Assembly: GCA_031552185.1 (NCBI GenBank)
Contig: JAVBMU010000006.1
Coordinates: forward strand, 5,502-69,501
DNA: 64,000 nt
Direction of reading: 5' to 3'
Source: JAVBMU01 sp031552185
Lineage (GTDB): Bacteria; Actinomycetota; Actinomycetes; Actinomycetales; Cellulomonadaceae
Shown here piece by piece: positions 48,216 through 57,800 of the stretch. Numbering within the stretch: the first letter of the stretch is position 1; each line of letters opens with the position of its first letter. The position numbers and the translations under genes were made by a program. The notes beneath the pieces are model-generated. The model was not told the DNA's origin. It did no database searches and saw only the letters and a list, made by a program, of their open reading frames with translations.

Positions 48216-50537
48216 GTGGGGAACGAAATGACGACGCACGCCCCTGCGGATCTTGCCGTGGCGAGCGGTGTTCGTGCGCGGCTGGCGCGGTTCGCGACTC
48301 GCTCCTCGGGCAGTAGCCCGGAGTTGGGCCCGGTCCTGCAGGCCGTGCGGACGAACCACCCGAAGAGTGACGTCGCCCTGATCGAGCAGGCCTACGCCAC
48401 GGCCGAGCGCGCCCACCGGGGCCAGATGCGCAAGAGCGGCGACCCGTACATCACCCACCCCGTGGCCGTCACGACGATCCTTGCGGATCTGGGCTTCGAG
48501 GGCACCACGCTCGCCGCGGCGCTGCTGCACGACACGGTGGAGGACACCGACTACTCGCTCGACCAGCTTCGCGAGGAGTACGGCGAGGAAATCGCCATGC
48601 TCGTCGACGGGGTGACGAAGCTGGACAAGGTCGTATACGGCGACGCCGCGCAGGCCGAGACCGTGCGCAAAATGGTCATCGCGATGGCGCGCGATATCCG
48701 GGTGCTGGTCATCAAGCTGGCCGACCGCCTGCACAACGCCCGGACCTGGAAGTACACCTCGAGCAGTTCCGCCCAGCGCAAGGCGCGCGAGACGCTGGAG
48801 ATCTACGCGCCGCTGGCGCACCGGCTCGGCATGAACGCCATCAAGTGGGAGCTGGAGGATCTGTCCTTCCAGACGCTGTACCCGAAGGTTTTCGACGAGA
48901 TCGTGCATCTCGTCGCCGAGCGGGCGCCGGCCCGCGACGAATACCTCGCCGTCGTGCGGGAACAGGTCTGGGCGGACCTGCGCAGCGCGAAGATCAAGGC
49001 CGAAGTTACCGGCCGGCCGAAGCACTACTACTCGATCTACCAGAAGATGATCGTCCGCGGGCACGACTTCGCGGAGATCTACGACCTGGTCGGCGCCCGG
49101 GTTCTGGTGGACACGGTGCGGGACTGTTACGCGGCGCTCGGCGCGCTGCACGCGCGCTGGAACCCGGTCCCCGGCCGGTTCAAGGATTACATCGCCATGC
49201 CGAAGTTCAACATGTACCAGTCGTTGCACACGACGGTCATCGGCCCCGGCGGCAAGCCCGTGGAGATCCAGATCCGGACGCAGGACATGCACCGCCGCGC
49301 GGAATACGGCGTCGCGGCGCACTGGAAGTACAAGGAATCGGCGAAGTCCGGCCACCGGTTCGACCGGCACTCCGACCCGGACGACGGCCAGGGCGACATG
49401 CAGTGGCTGCGGCAGCTCGTCGAGTGGCAGCGGGAGACCGCCGACCCGGCCGAGTTCCTCGACTCGCTGCGGTTCGAGATCGGCGGCGCGGAGGTCTACG
49501 CCTTCACGCCGAAGGGCGACGTGCTGGCGTTGCCGGCCGGCTCGACGCCGGTCGATTTCGCCTACGCCGTACACACCCAGGTGGGGCACCGGACGATGGG
49601 CGCCCGCGTCAACGGTCGCCTGATCCCGCTGGACTCCGCCCTGGACAACGGCGACGTCGTCGAGATCCTCACCTCGAAGTCGGAGTCCGCCGGGCCGAGC
49701 CGGGACTGGCTGGCCTTCGTGAAGAGCCCGCGGGCGCGGAACAAGATCCGGCAGTGGTTCTCGAAGGAACGCCGCGAGGAGGCCGTCGAACGCGGCAAGA
49801 ACGCCATCGCCAAGGCGATGCGCAAGAAGAACCTGCCGATCCAACGGCTGCTGTCGCACGAATCGATGGTCGCCCTGGCGAACGAGTTGAGGTTTGCCGA
49901 CGTCACCGCCTTGTACGCGGCGATCGGCGAACGGCAGCTGAGCGCCGGGGCCGTCGTCTCCCGGCTGGTCCAGTCGATGGGCGGGGACGACGGAACGGTT
50001 GAAGATGTCGCCGAGACGGCGCGGCCGGGGCACGCCGGCAAGCGGGTGCGGAGCGGGGACCCGGGGGTCGCGGTCAAGGGCGTGGAGGACGTGTGGGTCA
50101 AGCTCGCCCGGTGCTGCACTCCCGTGCCCGGCGACGAGATCATCGGCTTCGTGACCCGGGGGCAGGGGGTCAGCGTGCATCGGGCCGACTGCGGCAATGT
50201 CGACGGTCTGCGCAACCAGCCCGAGCGGATCGTCGAGGTCGCCTGGACCACCGGCGCGAACACGCTGTTCCTGGTCCAGATCCACGTCGAGGCGCTGGAC
50301 CGCGCGCGGCTGCTCTCCGACGTCACGCGGGTGTTGTCCGACAACCACGTGAACATCCTCTCGGCGACGGTCTCGACGTCGACCGATCGGGTCGCCGTGT
50401 CCAAGTTCGTCTTCGAGATGGCCGAGCCCGCGCACCTGGCCCAGGTGCTCGCCGCCGTCCGCAAGGTGGACGGCGTCTACGACGTGCATCGGATCACCGG
50501 GACCCGGGCCGAACACTCGCCGCCCGTCAGCGTCTGA
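48216..50537 (+). CDS. rel: Bifunctional (p)ppGpp synthetase/hydrolase Rel
   Basis: Central enzyme of the stringent response, both making and degrading (p)ppGpp. HD hydrolase domain (about 50-200: RAHRGQMRKSGDPYITHPVAV, LLHDTVEDT), synthetase domain (about 240-370: GRPKHYYSIYQKM, then FKDYIAMPKFNMYQSLHTTV), TGS domain (VYAFTPKGDVLALPAGSTPVDFAYAVHTQVGHR), zinc-finger-like CCTPVPGDEIIGFVTRG and C-terminal ACT domain. 773 residues. GTG 48216 has GAGAGGAGG seven bases upstream; ATG 48228 is the alternative. A TAAGAT box at 48139 overlaps the apt stop and may be its -10. Confidence 0.95.
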   Translation: MGNEMTTHAPADLAVASGVRARLARFATRSSGSSPELGPVLQAVRTNHPKSDVALIEQAYATAERAHRGQMRKSGDPYITHPVAVTTILADLGFEGTTLAAALLHDTVEDTDYSLDQLREEYGEEIAMLVDGVTKLDKVVYGDAAQAETVRKMVIAMARDIRVLVIKLADRLHNARTWKYTSSSSAQRKARETLEIYAPLAHRLGMNAIKWELEDLSFQTLYPKVFDEIVHLVAERAPARDEYLAVVREQVWADLRSAKIKAEVTGRPKHYYSIYQKMIVRGHDFAEIYDLVGARVLVDTVRDCYAALGALHARWNPVPGRFKDYIAMPKFNMYQSLHTTVIGPGGKPVEIQIRTQDMHRRAEYGVAAHWKYKESAKSGHRFDRHSDPDDGQGDMQWLRQLVEWQRETADPAEFLDSLRFEIGGAEVYAFTPKGDVLALPAGSTPVDFAYAVHTQVGHRTMGARVNGRLIPLDSALDNGDVVEILTSKSESAGPSRDWLAFVKSPRARNKIRQWFSKERREEAVERGKNAIAKAMRKKNLPIQRLLSHESMVALANELRFADVTALYAAIGERQLSAGAVVSRLVQSMGGDDGTVEDVAETARPGHAGKRVRSGDPGVAVKGVEDVWVKLARCCTPVPGDEIIGFVTRGQGVSVHRADCGNVDGLRNQPERIVEVAWTTGANTLFLVQIHVEALDRARLLSDVTRVLSDNHVNILSATVSTSTDRVAVSKFVFEMAEPAHLAQVLAAVRKVDGVYDVHRITGTRAEHSPPVSV

Positions 50538-50626
50538 CGCGACGACGCGGCGCCCCGTGGCGCCGTGCGCGGCCGCCGCCGCGCCCGCCCGGGCGGCCGG
50601 GCCGGGGCAATGGCACGATGCGGCGT

Positions 50627-51718
50627 ATGGATCTTCCCGTGCGGCCACCGGTGCTGCCGATGCTGGCCAAGGCCGTGCCGGAGCTGGCGGCCGGGGACAT
50701 CGACTACGAACCGAAGTGGGACGGATTCCGCTGCATCGCCTACCGCGACGGGGCACAGGTGCGGCTCGACTCGCGCAACGCGCGGCCGATCGATCGGTAC
50801 TTCCCGGAGGTCGTCGAGGCGGCCCGGGCCGCCTTGCCGGCCCGCTGTGTGGTCGACGGCGAGATCGTGCTCGCCGTCGGCGGTCGGCTCGACTTCGACT
50901 CGCTCTCCCAGCGGATCCACCCCGCCGCCTCCCGGGTCCGGCTGCTCTCCGCGCAGACCCCGGCGAGCCTGGTCGTGTTCGACGTGCTGAGCGACGGCGA
51001 GCGGGACCTGACCGGCCGCCCGCTGCACGAGCGGCTCGCGGCGCTGGACGCGATGGACCTGCGGGGCCCCGCCGTGCACACCACCCCCCGGACCCAGGAC
51101 CCCGACGTCGCCCGCGAGTGGTTCGCCGCCTTCGAGGGCGCGGGCCTGGACGGCGTCGTCGCCAAACCGCTCGCCGGCACCTACCAACCGGGCCGGCGCG
51201 GCTGGTTCAAGCTCAAGCACGCCCGCACCGCCGACGTTGTCCTGGCCGGCTATCGGCTGCACAAGGCCGCCACCCCCGACGCGCCGCTGGTCGGTTCGTT
51301 GCTCCTGGGGCTGTACGACGGCGAGGGGCGGCTGCAGTTCGTCGGCGCCGCCGCGTCGTTCCCGACGGCCCGCCGGGCCGCGCTGATCGAGGAACTGGCC
51401 CCGCTGGTGGTCGAGCCCGGCACGCCGGCCGCGGGCGAGCATCCGTGGGCCGGGTGGGAGAGCCCGGGCACCGAGCGGATGCCCGGTGCGACGTCGCGTT
51501 GGAACGCCGGCAAGGACCTGTCCTTCACGCCGCTGCGACCCGAGCGGGTGCTCGAGGTCGGCTACGACCACATGGAGGGCACCCGGTTCCGGCACACCGC
51601 GCAGTTCAAGCGGTGGCGGGCGGACCGGGACCCGGCGTCGTGCAGCTATGAACAGTTGGAGGAGCCGGTGCGCTACGACCTGGCCGCACTCCTACCGGGG
51701 GCGCCCGGGTCACGCTGA
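50627..51718 (+). CDS. ligC: ATP-dependent DNA ligase, LigC type
   Basis: Nick-sealing ligase of the bacterial ATP-dependent class. The adenylation motif I is EPKWDGFR with Lys30 as the AMP acceptor. DGEIVLA and LDGVVAKPLAGTYQPGRRGWFKLKHART follow (motifs IV and V). The OB domain (about 225-360) ends in a QFKRWRADRDP segment typical of LigC. Start ATG 50627 gives MDLPVRPPVLPMLAKA, as in relatives; ATG 50618 would add three residues. No primase or nuclease domain is attached. A LigD-type polymerase domain is encoded 9 kb away on the other strand, so the two may work together in end joining or base-excision repair. Confidence 0.88.
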   Translation: MDLPVRPPVLPMLAKAVPELAAGDIDYEPKWDGFRCIAYRDGAQVRLDSRNARPIDRYFPEVVEAARAALPARCVVDGEIVLAVGGRLDFDSLSQRIHPAASRVRLLSAQTPASLVVFDVLSDGERDLTGRPLHERLAALDAMDLRGPAVHTTPRTQDPDVAREWFAAFEGAGLDGVVAKPLAGTYQPGRRGWFKLKHARTADVVLAGYRLHKAATPDAPLVGSLLLGLYDGEGRLQFVGAAASFPTARRAALIEELAPLVVEPGTPAAGEHPWAGWESPGTERMPGATSRWNAGKDLSFTPLRPERVLEVGYDHMEGTRFRHTAQFKRWRADRDPASCSYEQLEEPVRYDLAALLPGAPGSR

Positions 51719-51761
51719 GCGCCAAGATCCAGCGGCCCCGGCCCCGGCAGATGCCGGAACG

Positions 51762-51801
51762 CCGCAGGCGGCCGGCTTCCGGGGGAGCCGGCCGCCTGCG
51801 G
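51762..51801. terminator. Bidirectional hairpin terminator
   Basis: CCGCAGGCGGCCGGCT (51762-51777) and AGCCGGCCGCCTGCGG (51786-51801) form a perfect 16-bp inverted repeat with an 8-base loop. It lies exactly between the converging ligC gene and the DUF11-repeat gene and can serve both. Confidence 0.85.
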
Positions 51802-51835
51802 GTGGTGCACCTTGTGGGTGCGCGACCGGTTGCCG

Positions 51836-54800
51836 TCAGCGGGCGTGCCGCCGCGCGACCGTGGCGACCGGGCAGGGCCGGCGTCGGCTCCGGATCGCGA
51901 GCGCCAGGGCGAGCCCGCCGAGCAGGAGCAGCGTCGCGGTCAGGCCGAGCAGGCCCGGCACGTCGGCGCCGGTGAAGGCGAGCGGCCCGATCACCCGCGG
52001 TCGCGCCGGCTGGTTCGGATCGGCCGGATCGACGATGACGACCGTCGCCCGACCGGGCTCCGACGTCACGGTGCCGGTCGGCGTGCGGCCGGGTTCACCG
52101 TCGGGGTCCGGGATCCCGTACGTGCCCGTCGCGGTGGCGACGTTGGTGACCTTGCCGACCTTTGCCTGGTCGGCCCCGGGGGTGTAGGGCCGGTCGGCGG
52201 CGCAGGTCTGCGACTCGCCCGGGTCGAGGTCCGCCCGCGGGCAGGTCACCGACGTGCCGGCCGCGGTCAGCAGGGGGTCGTCGATTCGCACGCCGCGGAC
52301 GGTCACCGCCCCGGTGTTCGTGACGTCGAAGGTGTACCGGATCGCCTTGCCCACGGCGACGCGGGCGGCGTCGGCGTGCTTGACCACCGTCAGGCGCGGC
52401 GCGCCGGGCGTGGTGACGGTGTTCGAGTCGCCGCCGATCGGCGTCGGCTCCGCCTCGGGGTCGATCGGGTCCACGACGGTCCCGGTCACGTGGGCCGTGT
52501 TGACCGCGTAGCCGCGCCGCGCGTCCGCCATGGTGGTGGTGTACGGCTCGGCGGTACAGGTCATCGTGGCCCCGGCGGCGAGCGTGGTCTTCGGGCAGGT
52601 GATGCCCGCGACCTTGGGGTCGGTGACGGTGATGTCGTCGACCGGACCGGTCCCGGTGTTGGTCACCGCGAAGGCGTAGGCGACCGAGTCCCCGACCTTG
52701 GCGAAGGACGTGGCGTCCGCCGTCTTGTGGACGGCCAGGGCGCCCTTGCCGGGCACGACGACGGTGTTGGAGTCGCCGCCGACATTCTTCGGGTCGGTGC
52801 CCGGGTCCCGCGGGTCGGCCACGGTCCCGGCCACGTGGGCCGTGTTCGTGGCGTAGCCGCGCGCGGCGTCGGCCGCCGTGGTGGCGTATGGGTCGGCCGT
52901 GCAGGTCATCGACTCGCCGGCGCCCAGGGTCGTCCTGGGGCAGGTGATGCCCGTGACCTTGGGGTCGGTGACCGCGACGTGGTGCACCGGCGTGGTCCCG
53001 GTGTTGGCCACCTCGAAGGTGTAGGCGATCGGGTCCCCAACCGCGGCGAAGGACGTCACGTCCGCCGTTTTGTGGACGCTCAGCCCGGGCGTGCCGGGCG
53101 TGATGGCCTCGTTGGAGTCCTCGTCGACCGGGGTCGGGTCGGCGTCGGGGTTTCTCGGGTCGTCCACCAGGCCGGCGACCTTCGCCTGGTTGACCGCGTA
53201 GCCGCGGTCCGCGTCGGCCGCCGTGGTGGCGTATGGGTCGGCGGTGCAGGTCATCTGCTCACCGGCGCCCAGGGTGGTCTTCGGGCAGGTGATACCCGTG
53301 ACCTTCGGGTCGGTGAGGGTGATGTCGTGCACCGGGGCGGTCCCGGTGTTGTCCACCTCGAACCAGTACGTGATGGTGTCGCCGACGGCGGTGAACGACG
53401 AGGCGTCGCTCGACTTGTGCACGTTCAGGGCGGGCACGCCCGGGGTGATGACCTTGTTCGAGTCCTGGTCGATCGGAGTCGGGTCGGCGTCGGGGTTTCT
53501 CGGGTCGTCCACCAGGCCGGCGACCTTCGCCTGGTTGACCGCGTAGCCGCGGTCCGCGTCGGCCGCCGTGGTGGGGTACGGGTCGGCGGTGCAGGTCATC
53601 GACTCGCCGGCGTTCAGCGCGGTCTTGGGGCAGGTGATGCCCGTGACCTTGGGGTCGGTGACCGCGAGGTCGTGGATCGGCGCGGTGCCGGTGTTGGCGA
53701 CCTCGAAGTTGTAGGCGATGGGGTCGCCGACCTTCGCGAACGACGCCGAGTCGGCCGTCTTGTGGACGCTCAGCCCGGGCGTACCCGGGGTGATGACCTT
53801 GTTCGAGTCCTGGTCGATCGGAGTCGGGTCGGCCTCAGGGTCGGTCGGATCGTCGACCAGGCCTGCGAGGTGCGCCGTGTTGACTGCGTAGCCGCGCTCG
53901 GCGTCGGCCGCCGTCGTGGGGTACGGATCCGCGGTGCAGGTCATCGACTCGGCGGGCGCCAGGGTGGTCTTCGGGCAGGTGATGCCCGTGACCTTCGGGT
54001 CGGTCAGGGCGAGGTCGTGCACCGGTGTCGTGCCCGTATTGGTCACCTCGAAGGTGTAGGCGATCTCGTCGCCGACCTGCACGAAGGAGGCGTTGTCCGC
54101 CTTCTTGGCGACCGTGAGCCCGGGCTTGCCCGGGGTGATCACGGGGTCGGAGTCCTCGTCGATCGGGTCCGGGTCGGCGTCGGGGTCGGTCGGGTCGTCG
54201 ACCAGGCCGGCCACCTTCGCCGTGTTGGTGGCGTAGCCGCGGGCGGCGTCCGCGGCCGTCGTGGGGTACGGGTCCGCGGTGCAGGTCATCGACTCGCCGG
54301 CCTTCAATTCGGTCTTGGGGCAGGTGATGCCCGAGACCTTGGGGTCGGTGACGGTGATGTCGTGCACCGGGGCGGTCCCGGTGTTGGTCACCTCGAAGGT
54401 GTAGGCGATCTCGTCGCCGACCTCGGCGAAGGACGCGGCGTCCGCCGACTTCTGGACGGCGAGCGCGCCCACGCCCGGCACGATCACGGTGTTGGAGTCG
54501 CCGCCGAGGCTCTGCGGGTCGGCGTCGGGATCGGTCGGGTCGTCGACCAGTCCGGCCACGCGGGCCGTGTTGGTGGCGTAGCCGCGCTCGGCGTCGGCCG
54601 CGGTGGTGGCGTACGGGTCGGCGGTGCAGGTCATCGACTCGCCGGCGGTCAGCGCGGTCTTGGGGCAGGTGATGCCCGTGACCTTGGGGTCGGTGACGGT
54701 GATGTCGTGCACCGGTGAGGTTCCGGAGTTGGTCACTTCGAAGGCGTAGCCGATGGGGTCGCCGACCTTCGCGAACGACGCCGTCGTGGTGCTCTTGGCG

Positions 54801-57800
54801 ACGCTCAGGCCGGGCTCGCCCGGGGTGATGACCTTGTTCGAGTCCTCGTCGATCGGCGTCGGGTCGGCGTCGGGTCGGCGTCGGGGTCGGCCGGGTCGTC
54901 GACCAGGCCGGCCACGCGGGCCGTGTTGGTGGCGTAGCCGCGGTCCGCGTCGGCCGTCGTGGTGGTGTAGGGGTCGGCGGTGCAGGTCATCGACTCGCCG
55001 GCGGTCAGCGCGGTCTTGGGGCAGGTGATGCCGGAGACCTTCGGGTCGGTGACGGTGAGGTCGTGGATCGGCGCGGTGCCGGTGTTGGCCACCTCGAAGG
55101 TGTAGGCGATGGTGTCGCCGACCTTCGCGAACGACGCCGAATCGCTCGCCTTGTGCACGCTCAGGGCGGGCACGCCCGGGGTGATGACCTTGTTCGAGTC
55201 CTCGTCGATCGGCGTCGGGTCGGCGTCGGGGTCCGTCGGGTCGTCCACCAGGCCGGCCACGCGGGCCGTGTTGGTGGCGTAGCCGCGGTCCGCGTCGGCC
55301 GTTGTGGTGGGGTAGGGGTCGGCGGTGCAGGTCATCGACTCAGCGGGCGCCAGGGTGGTCTTGGGGCAGGTGATGCCCGTGACCTTCGGGTCGGTGACCG
55401 CGATGCCGTGGATCGGCGCGGTCCCGGTGTTGGCGACCTCGAAGGTGTAGGCGATGGTGTCGCCGACCTTCGCGAACGACGTCGCGGTGGTGCGCTTGGC
55501 GACGCTCAGGCCCGGCTTGCCGGGGGTGATGACCGGGTTCGAGGCCTCGTCGATCGGCGTCGGGTCGGCGTCGGGGTCCGTTGGGTCATCGACGAGGCCG
55601 GTGACGCGGGCCGTGTTGGTGGCGTAGCCGCGCTCGGCGTCGGCCGTTGTGGTGGTGTAGGGGTCGGCGGTGCAGGTCATCGACTCGCCGGCGGTCAGCG
55701 CGGTCTTGGGGCAGGTGATGCCGGAGACCTTCGGGAGATAGGAAGAGCGTCGTGTAGGGACCGAGGGTTGTCTGTGGGGGAGAGGTAGGGTGGGGGCGGA
55801 GCCGCGGGCCGCGGCGGCCGTGGTGGCGGGGTAGGGGTCGGCGGGGCAGGTCATCGACTCGCCGGCGGTCAGCGCGGTCTAGGGGCAGGTGATGCCGGAG
55901 ACCTTCGGGTCCGTCACCGCGATGTCGTGGATCGGCGCGGTGCCGGTGTTGGCCACCGTGAAGGTGTAGTCGATGGCGTCGCCGACCTGGTCGAACGTGG
56001 TCGGGTCAGCGCTCTTGTGCACGTTCAGGGCCGGGACCCCCGGCGTCCGGACGGTGTTGGAGTCCGTGCCGATCGGCGCCGGGTCGGCGTCGGGGTCGGT
56101 CGGGTCGTCGACCAGACCGCTGACGTGGGAGGTGTTGGTGGCGTAGCCGCGGTCCGCGTCGGCCGTTGTGGTGGGGTAGGGGTCGGCGGTGCAGGTCATC
56201 GACTCGCCGGCGGTCAGCGCGGTCTTGGGGCAGGTGATGCCGGAGACCTTCGGGTCCGTCACCGCGATGTCGTGGATCGGCGCGGTGCCGGTGTTGGCCA
56301 CCTCGAAGGTGTAGGCGATCGGGTCGCCGACCCTCGCGAACGATGTCGCGGCGGTGCTCTTGTGCACGCTGATCGCCGGCGTGCCGGGCACGATCACCGG
56401 GTCGGAGTCGCGGCCGATCGGCGCCGGGTCGGCGTCGGGGTCGCTCGGGTCGTCGACCAGTCCGGCCACGCGGGCCGTGTTGGTGGCGTAGCCCCGGGCG
56501 GCGTCGGCCGCCGTGGTGGCGTACGGGTCGGCGGTGCAGGTCATCGACTCGCCGGCGGTCAGCGCGGTCTTGGGGCAGGTGATGCCCGTGACTTTGGGGT
56601 CGGTAAGGGCGATGTCGTGGATCGGCGTGGCGCCGGTGTTCGACACCTCGAAGGTGTAGGCGATCGGGTCGCCGACCGCGTTGAACGCCGTCGCGTCCGC
56701 GCGCTTTTGCACGTTCAGGCCCGGCTTGCCCGGCGTCACGACGGTGTTCGAGTCCTCGTCGATCGGTGTCGGGTCGGCGTCGGGGTCGCTCGGGTCGTCC
56801 ACCAGGCCGGCCACGTGGGCCGTGTTCGTGGCGTAGCCCCGGGCGATATCCGCCGCCGTGACGGTGTAGTCAGCCGCGGTGCAGGTCATCGACTCGCCGG
56901 CGTCCAGCGCGGTCTTGGGGCAATCGACCCCCGCGACCTGGGGGTCGGTGAGTGCGATGTCGTGGATCGGCGTCGTGCCGGTGTTGGCCACCCTGAACGT
57001 GTAGGCGATGGTCTCGCCGACCCGCTCGAACGACGTCACGCTGCTGTTCTTCTGCACGTTCAGGCCCGGCTTTCCGGGCACGATGACGGTGTTTGAGTCG
57101 CGGCCGATCGGCGCCGGGTCGGCGTCGGGGTCCGTTGGGTCATCGACCAGGCCGGCGACGTGGGCCTTGTTGGTGGCGTAGCCGCGGGCGGCGTCGGCCG
57201 CCGTGGTGGCGTACGGGTCGGCGGTGCAGGTCATCGACTCGCCGGCGTTCAGCGCGGTCTTGGGGCAATCGATCCCCGAAACCTTCGGGTCGGTGAGTGC
57301 GATGTCGTGGATCGGCGCGGTGCCGTCGTTCGACACCTCGAAGGTGTAGGCGATGGGGTCGCCGACCGCGTCGAACGTGGTGGCCGCCGTGCTCTTTCGC
57401 ACGGCGAGGACCGCCTTGCCCGGCACGACGACGGTGTTGGAGTCGCCCCCGAGGCTCTTCGGGTCGCCGGCGGGGTCGGTCGGATCGTCGGCGAGGCCGC
57501 TGACGTGGGCGGTGTTGCTGGCGTAGCCGCGGGCGGCGTCGGCCGCCGTCGTGGTGTACGGGTTGGCCGTGCAGGTCATCGACTCGCCCGCGTCCAGGAC
57601 CGCCTTCGGGCACGTCAGGCCACCGACCCGAGGGTCGGTCAGGACGATGTCGTGGACCGGGGCGGCGCCGGAGTTGGCCACCTCGAAGGTGTAGGCGATC
57701 GGGTCGCCGACCTGGTCGAACGAGGTGGCGGTGGTGCGCTTGCGCACGGTCAGGCCGGGCTTGCCGGGCACGACGACGGTGTTGGAGTCGCCACCGACGG

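Noticed and set aside
51812..54718. Long plus-strand frames opposite the DUF11 gene (also 57160-60333)
   Set aside because: Their repeats mirror the DUF11 units on the other strand, composition is Gly/Arg/Val only, and there are no starts with ribosome sites.
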